Shown here piece after piece: positions 8,058-19,478 of a stretch of DNA of 64,000 nt. Positions within the stretch are counted from its first letter, which is position 1, and each line of letters begins with the position of its first letter. Origin of the DNA: Agapanthus africanus (lineage: Eukaryota > Streptophyta > Magnoliopsida > Asparagales > Amaryllidaceae); the NCBI GenBank assembly GCA_030015575.1, contig CM057339.1, positions 773,094,809 through 773,158,808 of the forward strand. Reading direction: 5' to 3'. A program made the position numbers and the translations under genes. The notes beneath the pieces are model-generated. The model made no database searches. It was not told the DNA's origin and saw nothing but the letters and a program-made list of their open reading frames with translations.

Positions 8058-11000
8058 ATGGATGTATTGACCGAACCCGCATGTTATACTGTGCTGGGGA
8101 ACGTTGGTTCCGTTCTTTCCTATAAGAGTTATAGGAATGAACAGGAAATAGGGGAATACCAGGATTCCCATGCCACCCGAATGAAGAAAGTACATGTTGA
8201 TGCATTTTCTTCGGGTGTGTTCGTTACTGAGAACTGTTTCTCCATTTGCTCTACGTCCTGGGTATTAGATACCGGGTCAGGATCCCATATATGTAATCAG
8301 TTACATGGGCTCAGGAAAGGTAGAGAACTTGGAGAAGGTGATAAAGAAATTAGAGTTGGAAATGGTGCAATTGTTGCAGCTAAGACTGTCGGGGAATATC
8401 ACCTTGTATTACCAACCGGTAATACATTGGTTCTGAACGAATGCTATTACATGCCGAACCTGATATGCAACATTATATCGGTTTCTTTATTAAGTAAAGA
8501 GGGATATAATTTTGTATTACAGGACAATGTTATGAACATTCTCCGTAACCAAAAGTTGGTTGGATCAGGCACGTTATGCAATGGCATTTATGTTCTAAAT
8601 CAATCAACAGTTCTGAGTATAACAAACACACACAAGAGGAAGAGTTCTGAACTCAACGAATCCTTCTTGTGGCATTGTAGACTGGGCCACATCAATGCGA
8701 CACGACTAGCTAAGTTGCATAAAGATGGATATTTAAATCCGTTTGAATTTTCATCTTATGACACTTGCCAGTCATGTCTCAAAGGCAAGATGACCAAAAC
8801 TCCGTTTACGGGACACGGAGAAAGAGTTACCGAACTCTTGGGACTTATACATAGTGATGTATGCGGTCCCATGTCTACACATGCCAGGGATGGTTCTTCA
8901 TACTTCATTACATTCACTGACGATCTCTCTAGGTTCGGGTATGTGTTCCTGATGAAACACAAATCAGAAGCTTTTGAGAAATTTAGAGAATATAAGCAAG
9001 AAGTTGAGAACCAAACCGGAAAAAGTATTAAAATCCTACGATCTGATCGAGGAGGAGAATACTTAAGCAATGAATTCCTGGACTTCCTAAAAGAGAATGA
9101 GATTCTCTCTCAGCTAACTCCTCCATATACACCACAGCACAACGGTGTATCAGAACGGAGGAACCGCACCCTATTAGATATGGTGCGCTCTATGATGAGT
9201 ACAGCTGAGTTACCTATTTCCTTCTGGGGATATACGCTTGAGACAGCTATGGACCTATTGAATAGAGTTCCTACCAAATCAGTGCCTACCACTCCATATG
9301 AGATATGGAAAGGGAAGAGACCACATCTTAATTATATTAAGATATGGGGTTGTCCAGCCTATGTCAAAAGACAAAATCCGGACAAACTCGAGGCAAGATC
9401 TGTCTTATGTAAGTTTGTAGGATATCCCAAAAATTCACAAGGGTATATCTTCTACCACCCCGAGGAACAAAAGGTGTTTGTTTCTCGACATGCCACTTTC
9501 TTAGAAAAAAGTTTTCTTATGAAACAGATAAGTGGCATTGAGGTAGAACTGGAAGAGGTTCCAGCGACACAGACTACAACAGAAGATTTGGTTGAACCAG
9601 AGGATTCCGTAGTTCCCGATGAACCCCAGCCACTCCGCCGATCTAGTAGGGTTCCTCGCCAACCTGAGAGATACTACGGTTTTCTCATAGATGGTGGGAG
9701 CGAGGATTGCATCATGGAGGATGATGACCCAACTAGCTTCGAGCAGGCCATCACGAGTGGGGACTCAGTGAAATGGCTGGATGCTATGCGGTCTGAGATG
9801 GATTCCATGTACACCAACAAAGTATGGACTTTGGAAGTTGCTCCTGAAGGGGTAAAACCCATTGGGAGCAAGTGGATCTTCAAGAAGAAACTTGGTGTAG
9901 ATGGGAAAGTGGAGACTTTCAAAGCTAGACTTGTAGCAAAGGGTTTTCGTCAAAGACCAGGTGTGGACTATGACGAGACCTTTTCTCCAGTGGCTATGCT
10001 TAAATCCATCCGGATCATGCTTGCCATCGCTGCATATCATGATTACGAAATCTGGCAAATGGATGTTAAGACCGCCTTTCTAAACGGTGATTTAGAAGAG
10101 TGCGTGTACATGACTCAGCCAGAGGGCTTCGTAGACAGTGGGAGCAGCGGGAAGGTGTGCAAGCTGCTTAAATCCATTTATGGATTAAAGCAAGCATCGC
10201 GGAGTTGGAACATCTGCTTTGACGTCGTTATCAAAGAGTTTGATTTCGTCAAAAATCCAGATGAACCTTGTATCTATAAGAAGGTGGCAGAGAGTAAGGT
10301 TGTCTTCCTCGTATTGTACGTGGACGACATACTCTTGATAGGAAATGATATTCCTATGCTGCAATCGGTCAAGCTCTTCTTATCACAAAGATTCTCAATG
10401 AAAGATCTTGGTGATGCCTCCTGCATATTGGGAATTAGGATCTATAGAGATAGATCCAAAAGGATTTTGGGATTGTCCCAATCCAGGTACATTGACACCA
10501 TACTAAAGAGGTTTAGTATGGAAGAGTCCAAGCGTGGAAACATGCCCACGATCTCTGGAGTCACTCTCTCCAAAAAGATGTCTCCCAAGACTGATTTGGA
10601 GAGAGCTCGCATGCAAGGGATACCCTATGCTTCGGCAGTAGGCTCTATCATGTATGCGATGCTATGTACCAGACCCGATGTAGCATACTCACTAAGTATA
10701 GTGAGCATGTATCAAGCTGATCCTGGAAAGAGTCACTGGACAGCTGTGAAGAGCATTCTCAAGTACTTGCGAAGGACTAGAGATATGTTCTTGGTGTATG
10801 GTAATGGGGAGCTCCAAGTGGAGTCCTTTACCGATTCGACCTTCCAGAGTGATAAGGACGACTCTAAGTCGCAGTCGGGCTTTGTCTTTACCCTTTACGG
10901 AGGGGCGGTTAGCTGGAAGAGTTCCAAGCAGGAAACCGTGGCAGACTCGACGATGGAGGCTGAATACATCGCTGCCAACGATGCTGCCAAAGAGGCTGTC

Positions 11001-11303
11001 TGGATCAAGAAGTTCATTACTGAACTTGGAGTGGTTCCATCCATTGAGCATCCAATATCTTTGTATTGCGATAACAATGGAGCGGTGGCTTTGGCCAAGG
11101 AACCCAGGTCCCATCAGCGGTCCAGGCATATTCTGAGGCGGTATCACCTGATCCGGGAGATAGTTGATCGCCGGGAGATCGAGGTCAGGAGAGTTGACAC
11201 GAAGAACAACACGGCGGATCCACTCACGAAGGCCATTCCCCAGATACAGTTTGAGAGACTCTTCGGGATGCTCGGTATGCGATACTACAGCAGCTGTCCC
11301 TAG
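8058..11303 (+). CDS. Element D pol polyprotein (protease-integrase-RT-RNase H)
   Basis: Open frame of 1081 residues from ATG 8058; in-frame codons continue upstream to 7998, but no earlier ATG is seen in frame. Order is Copia-type: protease motif DTGSGSHIC near residue 71; integrase zinc finger H..H near 205-209 and CQSC near 237; integrase acidic residues in HSDVCG (266), RSDRGGEY (328) and SERRNR (364); RT with QMDVKTAFLNG (about 667) and YVDD (about 754); RNase H with MEAEYIAA (about 965); C-terminal LTKAIPQIQFERL. Length fits protease to RNase H without gag. Gag normally precedes protease in the same frame; in element G it does, with a CCHC knuckle. The first 70 residues here match nothing I know. 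The product would need gag supplied in trans. Confidence 0.9.
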   Translation: MDVLTEPACYTVLGNVGSVLSYKSYRNEQEIGEYQDSHATRMKKVHVDAFSSGVFVTENCFSICSTSWVLDTGSGSHICNQLHGLRKGRELGEGDKEIRVGNGAIVAAKTVGEYHLVLPTGNTLVLNECYYMPNLICNIISVSLLSKEGYNFVLQDNVMNILRNQKLVGSGTLCNGIYVLNQSTVLSITNTHKRKSSELNESFLWHCRLGHINATRLAKLHKDGYLNPFEFSSYDTCQSCLKGKMTKTPFTGHGERVTELLGLIHSDVCGPMSTHARDGSSYFITFTDDLSRFGYVFLMKHKSEAFEKFREYKQEVENQTGKSIKILRSDRGGEYLSNEFLDFLKENEILSQLTPPYTPQHNGVSERRNRTLLDMVRSMMSTAELPISFWGYTLETAMDLLNRVPTKSVPTTPYEIWKGKRPHLNYIKIWGCPAYVKRQNPDKLEARSVLCKFVGYPKNSQGYIFYHPEEQKVFVSRHATFLEKSFLMKQISGIEVELEEVPATQTTTEDLVEPEDSVVPDEPQPLRRSSRVPRQPERYYGFLIDGGSEDCIMEDDDPTSFEQAITSGDSVKWLDAMRSEMDSMYTNKVWTLEVAPEGVKPIGSKWIFKKKLGVDGKVETFKARLVAKGFRQRPGVDYDETFSPVAMLKSIRIMLAIAAYHDYEIWQMDVKTAFLNGDLEECVYMTQPEGFVDSGSSGKVCKLLKSIYGLKQASRSWNICFDVVIKEFDFVKNPDEPCIYKKVAESKVVFLVLYVDDILLIGNDIPMLQSVKLFLSQRFSMKDLGDASCILGIRIYRDRSKRILGLSQSRYIDTILKRFSMEESKRGNMPTISGVTLSKKMSPKTDLERARMQGIPYASAVGSIMYAMLCTRPDVAYSLSIVSMYQADPGKSHWTAVKSILKYLRRTRDMFLVYGNGELQVESFTDSTFQSDKDDSKSQSGFVFTLYGGAVSWKSSKQETVADSTMEAEYIAANDAAKEAVWIKKFITELGVVPSIEHPISLYCDNNGAVALAKEPRSHQRSRHILRRYHLIREIVDRREIEVRRVDTKNNTADPLTKAIPQIQFERLFGMLGMRYYSSCP

Positions 11304-11307
11304 TGCA

Positions 11308-11317
11308 AGTGGGAGAT
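11308..11317 (+). other. Polypurine tract of element D
   Basis: AAGTGGGAGAT lies immediately before the 3' LTR. The same tract precedes the 3' LTRs of C and G, which ties the three Copia families together. Confidence 0.85.
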
Positions 11318-13544
11318 TGTTAGTTGTATGTATGCCCTAGAGGCCAGTATTGTACAGATTATGTATATTATATTGGATGCTTGGACATATATAGAGATGA
11401 CTTTCTTGCTCGATATGATAGTATGCTATCTGGTTACTCTTTATCTTAACATGTACACTTGTCTCTTTAAACTGTCTTATAGTTACATGTTGGTAAAGCC
11501 CTTAGGATGTGTACTTGACTACCTGGACTATGATGCAGATCATACTAGTGGGGACATGGTAGTCCATAAGTACATCCTTCAAGGTCCCTAGTCGTGGGTG
11601 TATCGAGACGGGGCATCGATATACCAGAGTAGACTAGCATATACGCTTCTCGACCCATGAGATGGGCGATGGATGATCCCATATCCATTGGTGTTTGACA
11701 TCAGAGATGGTGTACGGGTGCTCAGTGGAGACTGGGTACACTGGACGGACTCGCCGAGAACTCCCAGATGGTATTATACCTCACGTCAGATGGCAGTTCT
11801 CAGGTGACACTTGTACAGGTTAGTCTGTAGACCCGAGATCGTCATAGAGTCTTGTGTGATTCCCACTGTGCTTTGATCTCCACCTTACCACGTCCATGAG
11901 GGCGTGCAAAACGGTGGTCTTTGGGTACAGTCCCGAGTCACATGGAGGCAATGAGCGATAGGAGGGGTTTCGTCTCTCCCGGTATTGGGGGTTGATGTTG
12001 CGCTGTGCTCGATTGGCCGTAACAGGGAAGTCCCTGGCCAGGGCTGATCAGAGATTTGCTGGTAAGTGTTACCAGTAGTTTCTCGACCCGTTATGAACCT
12101 CACATCGGCACGACTTATCGGTTATTGGGGTCTGACGTTTACTACCCCTAGACTTGATATGCGACGTATCAGACGAACAGACCGGACTGTACGGTAAGTG
12201 TTACTGGATGGATTCACAGGAGTGTGAGTGGGCTAGCTCGTCGATCTTCTGATCGCTCAATACCCGGGTGGCCGTTACGTTTAGCAGACCGCTTGCGGCT
12301 TGTGGGTGCTTGATATGATCATCATCTGCCGCCAGCGTATTGACGAGTCTTTAGAGTCCTACACAGAGGTTTCCTGGCTCAAGCGAAACGAAATAGGAGC
12401 GCATATGAGATATGTGCAGGACCGAGAATAATGCGTGTATGTGATACCGCATTTCATTCTCGCGATATATGTTTCGATTGGTTATATTCGATATGACCTA
12501 GTTATCGAATCATTGATTCGATAAATCGATACATTAAATACTAGTCGGTTATGTGGGACATGACCGGATCATTGAATCAAATGTTGATTTAATGATTTAA
12601 TGTATAATTATATATTTGATATATTGCTTTGCATTAACTAGTATTGGTTCACTTTATACGGATTTTCTCACTTGATGTGCAAGTTGTATATGTGATATAC
12701 TTTTTGTGCACAAATATGTATCATGTTTGATGATACATGCTCACATGGTTAGGTGTAAAGAATTAAACCATGGTTAAGAAGATAATTAGGGTTTTGATTT
12801 ATTCTCTCATTTATTTATCCATTCTTTATTTATTTAAATGGATAAATGGAAAACATAATGGTTTCTTTTTGTCATGAAGCTTGTTGAAGCTTCATGAAGC
12901 TTTGACTAAAGAAACCATTTTGTTTTCTAGCTTAACCCTAACCCTTCTCATTAACCATGGTCTTTTCTCTACACTTAACCTTGGTTGAGATATGATAAGT
13001 ATTTGATTTATTTTTCTATTTTAATAAGACTTATCATATTTTAGCTTCATCTTCTCCTTCTTCTTCAAGAGAGAAAACTAGATGCCATCAATGGCAACTT
13101 GAGCAAAAGTGAGTGAAATCCAATTCTAAAGTGAACCCACCTCCTATTTCTTCACCCTCTACCTCTTGCCAAGTTGTTTTGGGTGTTTTCTTCACAAGTT
13201 TCACAACTTGGTGAAGTTGGAGCTTGAACTAGTGCAACCTCGACGTAGATCGTCTTTGACACGAAGCCGACGACCTATTCCGCTCGCTTTCCCGATGAAA
13301 CCGATGAACGAGTCTAAGATTGAAAAAGGACAGCGAGAGGAGCACTACGTGGAGCTAAGGAAGTGGATATCCGGATCTACAAAGGTTGTAGCTTCTCACT
13401 TCTAGTTAAAGTGTTAACTATGTTTTCATTTCGCCTAAACATCTAGTCTAAGATCCGTAGTCTAGGGTTTCTCGGCACCAAAATTTTTAAATTGGCATGT
13501 TCGATGCCTTGTGAGACCACTATAGGGTGCCTAGGAACCTTTCA
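11318..13544 (+). repeat. 3' LTR of element D
   Basis: 2227 bp, the same length as the 5' copy, about 1 percent different, starting TGTTAG and ending TTCA. It is followed by the right taagg duplication (13545-13549). Confidence 0.95.
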
Positions 13545-13549
13545 TAAGG

Positions 13550-14112
13550 TTACTCTCCCCTCTCTCCTACACTCACCTCCCTCTACCTATATATGGCCGG
13601 CCCCTTCCCCCTCCTCTCTTGATCGATCTCACTTGAGGTTTCACTTAAAAAGATATGATAGATTTTGGGGTGCATGGAATTTCACAGTTCATTTCATTCC
13701 ATCACCCGATTCCCACGGCAACTTCATTAACCGATCGTCCACGGATTTGGACGAAGTGAGACAAAGTCATCTACTCATTCTCTACATCATTCTTGGTCGT
13801 CTCTTTTAGCAAACTTGACGACCGAGTTGCCTCAAGTCAGAGGCGGGAGCCCGTTTAAAGAATCAGAGACGTGGTGCCACCTGGACGAGGATATCGGAGA
13901 TCGACGAGATCGGAGCAGCCGCAACGGAGCGTGGGATGATGGTTAAAGAACGAAGGACTCGGATCGTTCGGTATAACCTTTCTACACTCTTTACAGTTTG
14001 TTAGTTTAGCAATAATGGCAGATCCGGGTTAAAGTATACGATAGCGCCAGTTAAAAGTTTTTATTCCGCATTTGGCGTCTGTAGACGGCCGGGACGCTAG
14101 CGTAGACTTACA
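13550..14112 (+). repeat. 5' LTR of element C, second portion
   Basis: Continues the C LTR after removal of D and matches 21042-21602 with about four differences. It includes the run CTATATATGGCCGG (13577-13590), a likely TATA region, and ends CGTAGACTTACA. Confidence 0.92.
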
Positions 14113-14113
14113 G

Positions 14114-14126
14114 TGGTATCAGAGCC
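14114..14126 (+). other. Primer binding site of element C
   Basis: TGGTATCAGAGCC, two bases after the LTR end, is complementary to initiator methionine tRNA. Confidence 0.92.
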
Positions 14127-14323
14127 TAACCATTTTGCTATGCTAACTTGTGCTAACGCGTTTAAAACATCGATCGAACCGGAAATCGAAAATTGCAAAA
14201 TTCCAAGCTCACAGTTTCTGTCGATTTTAAATGGCTTCCTAAAATTTTTCTACATGTCTTAAAAATTTGTGCAGGCTTTTCTAAGAACCACGACCAAATT
14301 TGGGCACGTGACTCCACCAAACC

Positions 14324-14370
14324 GCCGCGGAAACGCGGCCAAACCCATGGTTTGGCCGCGCATCCGCGGC
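14324..14370 (+). other. CCGCGG hairpin module in element C leader
   Basis: Two 22-base arms (14324-14345 and 14349-14370) pair at 20 of 22 positions around a 3-base loop. This is the strongest hairpin seen in the leaders. The bases after it, CCACTTGGTG, resemble CCATTTGGTG after the matching module in the LTRs of element B. Confidence 0.8.
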
Positions 14371-15907
14371 CACTTGGTGAGCTCATGCTCCCAAATTTGT
14401 ACAGTCGGTTCTCTGCTGGATTTTGGGGTTTTTGGTATATATCTTTTGGGCCCAGGTTTTGTTACTGTTCACCAGTAAGTCGTGGGGCCCACTTCTTGAT
14501 ATTTGGTCGATCGAAATTTAAACATGTTAGTTTACAGTGCTTACATTATATCTCCGACCGGGAATGTCATTTGATCGGTAAACCGCGTCTGATTGCTATA
14601 GTTCTTTTAGACGGGTTTGCGAACGTGACATTCGCGTTGATGTTCTGTGTTGTGCTATGATGTTGCGGATTTGTCGTGGTGGATAGCAGTGTGCAATGGT
14701 AGTACAGTTTGAATTTATTTGTACATTTGATATTGCGGGGCGAGCGTCCAACTTGTGGACTGCCGTCACTGCCTGTTGTATAATATTCTTTTGGGGCACG
14801 ACCAGGTTGCGGTCGATGTACCTATTGTACTATTTTTCATTACTGTACTAGGTTTTGCCCCGCGACGGAGTGCACGGATAGCCGGGTTCTGGAGGGGCAA
14901 CGGGTCCGCATCTCATGGCTTTGAGAGGCAGAGGGACCCCACTCTAGAATTGGCAGACTATTCGCCGCACTCGTAGGGGGTACAGGTTGACCCAAGGAGG
15001 GGTGCCCAAGTTTACCGGATTCCGTAAAGTGCTGGGTGGTCCATTCACTATGCTGTAGGGGGCTGCCTCGCTTCAGGTTTTGGCGGGTAACTTGCCGCAC
15101 CCGTAGGGGTCTAGGTTTCATTGCACAGGCTATCCACACGACAGGGGAACGTTGAGTTTCAGCAGCGGCTCTGTGAAACTCGGGGATCCCAGATTATCTG
15201 TATTGTTCTGTGATGCTTATTACTTTTCTGTAATGTTGCATATTATCACGCCTGGAGCGATTATTGTATATTAGTTTATATACTATTAGATGTTGTATAT
15301 GTTTTACACCCGCGCTAGTCCAGTCCCCGCTCTGTCGTTAGTTAAATAACCTAACGGGTGATGACGGGACCCAGTGACGAATGCGGATGGCATATACGTA
15401 CATTTTATTTTCGTTCTTTTCTGGTGTGATTAAATGATGGGACTGCGTTGATTCTGATCAATGCAAAGTAAAGCAAACCTGTTTGCAGTTGTTGGAACAA
15501 ATTTAAAAAGTGTTATTGCAAAGATGTTTCCTTTTGTTATGCATAGCGGTATTCAGTGGAATATCCTGCACCTCATTCGACGGGGCAAGGGCCGATATCC
15601 CTTCACCGGGACCGACCCCTTGGACAGAAGTTTGCGTCAGGGTAATAACTTCACTATAGTCGATTACAAGTTGCTTTGCATAGCGGTATTCAGTGGAATA
15701 TCCTGCACCTCATTCCACAAGGAAAGAGCCGAGATCCCTTTACCGGGAGTGACCTCTTTAGCAAAAGGTTTTCGCCACTATATTTTAAAAAGCTATCAGG
15801 TTCCTTCAGCGATATCAAGTTCACTACGTTAAAGGTTTTTCGCCAAAAACCAGCCGTAGCCCTCCGTCACTTCTTTTGGGTATTCAGTAGTATTCAAGCT
15901 ATGTATT

Positions 15908-16103
15908 TTGACCTAACGCCAAGGCATAGTGTTTGGTAGCTGCTGGGCATTCAATTGTTGCATAGATAGATGAGTTGGTTTGGGACAGCCGTTCTGCCAT
16001 TTTGACCTAACGCCAAGGGCATGTGCGGGTGGGTTCAAATTAACAAGATAGTGATGGGTAGAACTTGGCATGTGACTTATGACATTTTGACCTAACGCCA
16101 AGG
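15908..16103 (+). repeat. Triple ACGCCAAGG repeat in element C leader
   Basis: TTTTGACCTAACGCCAAGG occurs three times with starts at 15908, 16002 and 16087 (spacing 94 and 85). Following tags are CATAGTGTTTGGTAGCT, GCATGTGCGGGTGGG and TTATAAGAGCATGGGGCAA, which match the tags in D and G. Confidence 0.8.
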
Positions 16104-16424
16104 TTATAAGAGCATGGGGCAAAAACTATATCGGGAGTTTCTAAAGAAACTGAAACTTGCCAAGTATGCGCATACCTTCTGGAGTATGAGTAACGTGGAT
16201 GCATTCCATCACGTTATCATGCGATGAGAGTTGGATCCCGATTCCCACTGATGAGTTGGTTTACTCTTCGAGTGATCCCGATTGATTCTTCTTTAGGTTT
16301 GGAGGAGAATTTGACAGGACAGTGGGAGGTTTTCGGATTAGATAATGTGTTGACCATTCTGATCTAGGTTAGAGTGCACGCAGAGTGTTTCTTTTCTCTC
16401 TCTCTCTCTTTGGCAGCGACCTTT

Positions 16425-19400
16425 GACCGACCCTAGACTATGACTCTTTGACCAGGTTGACCGAACCTTCTTAACATACTGGCTTTTGGATTGTCTGAGT
16501 TGCATAAGTCATTGCCACTCCTTCTTTTACCCTTTGAATTTCTCAGAACACCCGTATTACTACGGATATCCACTTCCATTGGATAGATCCATCGTATGGT
16601 TATATACGAACTCGAAGGGACTTCTTCGAGGATGGATCCAGGTTCAGGAGAAATAGAATTGGTTTATTCAGTTGTCTTTTATTATCACCTTCTCTCAGGT
16701 TGCGAGGGCTCCTTGGTTTAGGAGAGTACACCTATTACGCTTATTGGATAGTCTTATTCCAAACCATAGGCTGGTGCCGAAAGGTAGGGAATGAAGAAAA
16801 CCAATTAGCCTAAGTAGGGTGTGCAGAAGGTAATATGTAAAGACAAAATAAAGGGATTAGAAAGAGGGCAAAGTAAATTGCGACTGTTATCATTCACGAC
16901 CAAAACCGCATACTTCATCGCCACTCCTATTTCACCTTTAAAGGAATAAGGTATTATTCAGTTGTCTTTTATCATCACCTTCTCTCAAGATACGAGTACT
17001 CCTTGGTTTAGGAGGGTACACCTATTATGCTTACTGGATAGTCTTCTTCCAAACCATAGGCTGGTGCCGAACGGTAGGGAAGGAAAAAAACCATTTAGCC
17101 TAACGATGGTGTACAGAAGGTAACGACTAAAGACAAATAAAGGGATTTGGAGAGATGGCAATAAAATACACGGTTGAAGTCATGAATTGGATTATGGAAG
17201 AGGCATTGCTATGAATACCAGGATACCCCTATGAAACATTTTCATGTTTCAGTGCACTGTTAAAGGAAAAACTGTTTTCCCGATTAAATACTTACTCCAA
17301 GGGTATGTATTTACCAGGTTTCATTCTCATATCTGTATGGTTTTGCAGATGATGAGTGGGAGTAAGTTATTGGGAATTAGGTGATCATCCTCATTATATC
17401 GGAATTCGTTGGAATTGGTGATATTTGAGGAAATCGCCAGGGTACAGTTTTCCACCTACAACGCACAGGTTTTGAGTTGTTCAACTCAGCGAACTTATAC
17501 AGAGTATTGTATGTTGTCCAAGTGTCCATCAGGACAAAGGGGTAGGTCCTCGTACTATGTTCTGTTTACTTATAACTTCTCTAGTATTTAGACGAGTGTT
17601 TCGTAGAAATACGAGGTCTAAGTTTTGAGAAGTTGTGGGTATAAGAATAAAGTAGAGAACCAGGTGTCACAAGTATCGGGATTCTTCAAAGAGATCGAAG
17701 ATGTAGATTCTTGTGATTGGTATTCAGATGATAGTGATGGTTTTGAGAAACGTGTTTCTCTTTCAGGTTACCCATAATTGGATAGGATTCCTAAGTTGAG
17801 TAATGCTGATTAGCCTCTTTTCCATTAAGTTGATATGCACTGGAGACAGTTGCATGATTTGAATCTGGTTCCAATTAAATTAGTGCCAAAGTTTCTATAT
17901 TGGATATAGAATAGTTCGTACCTTAAAAGATATTAAGGTACGGGGAGTTGTCCAGCTTATGCTTAAAACCAGACTCTGGATAACTCAGGGCACGTTTCTG
18001 TAATGGCTGTTTGTGGGTTGACCCTGGCTATGACAAGGGTTGATATTCTACCATTTGGAAGATCAATAGTGATATTGTTCTTGACTCGCCACAGTTTTAG
18101 TAAAATAGATCTTTTTCAGAAAACAGTAGTGGGAGTATGGTAGAACTGGAAGTGATTCCAGAACCGCGAACGATTACGGAAAATTTAATAGGACCTATAC
18201 ATTCAATCAGGTTTGACATTCCAATAGCCACTCCGCAGATATGGTGGGTAACCTCAGACACCCGAGAGGTACTTCGGTAGCCTCAAGGACGGTGGCAGGG
18301 AGGTTCTTATCTACCAAGACTTGACACTACTGTTGTTCCAGGTTATGAGACCCGGTAAGAGGGTTGTCGTAGTCAGTGGGAGCAACGGAAGCATGGTGGG
18401 CAAGTAGCTTATGTCTATTTATAGACTAGAGCAGTTATAGCGGAGATAGATCATCTAATTTTTGATGTGACAGTCATAGGTTTGACTTCAATCAGAATAA
18501 GGGATGGATCTGTTAAGAAGGTAGTAGGGTGTGATGTCATGGTATCAGGATGACATACACAGAGTAGGAAGTAAAATTCCTATACTACGATCGGTTGTAC
18601 TGTGGTCGTCACACAGTTATTTCTCCAGACAGGATATGGATATAATATTTGACATTCTGGTTTCTAGATCTATGGTTTTAGATCTGGAATTGGGTAGTTT
18701 CCCAATGTGGGTACTTTGACAGTATTCTAATGGTTTTTAGAATAGATGACTCCTAGCATGGTGGTGTACCTGCAGGTGATGGAGTCACCCTCTCTAAAGG
18801 TGTCTTACAGACTAAAGGGGAGAGGGATATGCATGATTGGCAGATCACTTGCTTAGGCAATTGAGTCAATCATGAGATGTCAAGTACCACACCAAATGTT
18901 GGTTTTGCACTAGATACAATAAGTTTGTATTAATCCAATCCTGGAGAAACATAAGGAAGCAGTTTTAGAACATAAGTACATGTTCTACGGATTTGATGAC
19001 GGCAGCCTCTTTCGGGAGACGGTTATCATTCCAGGCTTCAAAGGTGACATGGTTGACAGAGTGATTGTCAGTGTTATAGTTTTTCCCTCTGACGAAGAGG
19101 GACAGTATTATGGACAGGTAGTCCAAGAGGATACTGTGGGTGGCATGGTGCCGGATACTGATTAGGTTCAGTGATCGATACAGTCTAAGAAGTTTGGATT
19201 TGGAGTTCATTTATGAACTAGGTCCCATCAGATATCCAGACATATTCTAAGACAGGTATTACTCAATTCGGGAGATGGCTTTCTCCACGAACTTGAGATT
19301 AAGAGAGATATAGAAAGAAACTTCTAGGCGGATCCACTCACTAAGGCTATTTCTCGAACACAATAGTTTTACAAACGGGCTTTGTGATACTGATTAGTAG

Positions 19401-19468
19401 AGGAGTTGGATGTTCGGTTTCACACGGGCTGTGAGTAGTCGACATCGCAATAATTAGCCTTGAGTGCA
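16425..19468 (+). pseudogene. Decayed pol remnant of element C
   Basis: Weak but ordered similarity to the pol region of D and G remains. TTGACCGAACC near 16460 matches the stretch near the D start codon. Short readable patches occur in the integrase-RT linker (about 18.14-18.24 kb) and in the C-terminal ADPLTKAI region (about 19.33 kb). No gag patch is seen. The region is broken by dozens of changes and cannot encode protein. Its decay is much greater than the 1.3 percent LTR divergence. Confidence 0.75.
16664..17170 (+). repeat. 290-bp tandem duplication inside element C
   Basis: A unit starting TTATTCAGTTGTCTTTTAT occurs at 16664-16880 and again at 16954-17170. The copies share CTCCTTGGTTTAGGAG and CAAACCATAGGCTGGTGCCG and differ at roughly 12-15 percent of positions, so the duplication is older than the insertion of C. 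Confidence 0.8.
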
Positions 19469-19478
19469 AGTGGGAGAT
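19468..19478 (+). other. Polypurine tract of element C
   Basis: AAGTGGGAGAT directly before the 3' LTR, the same tract as in D and G. Confidence 0.85.

Larger units (their letters stand above)
2934..13544 (+). mobile_element. Element D: young Ty1/Copia retrotransposon, pol frame whole, no gag recognised
   Basis: A 10.6 kb plus-strand element inside the 5' LTR of C, bounded by taagg duplications. Parts: 5' LTR 2934-5160, tRNA-iMet-type primer site 5162, structured leader to about 8034, one open pol frame 8058-11303, polypurine tract, 3' LTR 11318-13544. Both LTRs are exactly 2227 bp and differ at about 22 positions by eye (1 percent). It is the deepest element of the left nest. Protease, integrase, RT and RNase H read without interruption, but I recognise no gag domain between leader and protease, so particle protein would have to come from elsewhere. 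Which named Copia lineage it belongs to I leave open. Confidence 0.93.
14127..16424 (+). other. Long structured leader of element C
   Basis: 2.3 kb with the same ordered parts as the D leader: CCGCGG hairpin (14324-14370), GGGGCA hairpin (14799-14815), the ACCCAAGGAGGGG domain in two successive versions (about 14870-14985 and 14986-15115), CGTTAG/CTAACG hairpin (15336-15356), tandem GCACCTCATTC module (15540-15763), GGTTTTT/AAAAACC hairpin (15834-15851) and triple ACGCCAAGG repeat (starts 15908, 16002, 16087). It ends in a pyrimidine tract and GGCAGCGACC at 16413-16425. Open frames here are short and belong to no domain. Confidence 0.75.

Noticed and set aside
8058-11303. Host gene
   Set aside because: Order of protease, integrase, RT and RNase H, flanking identical LTRs and target duplications show a Copia element.
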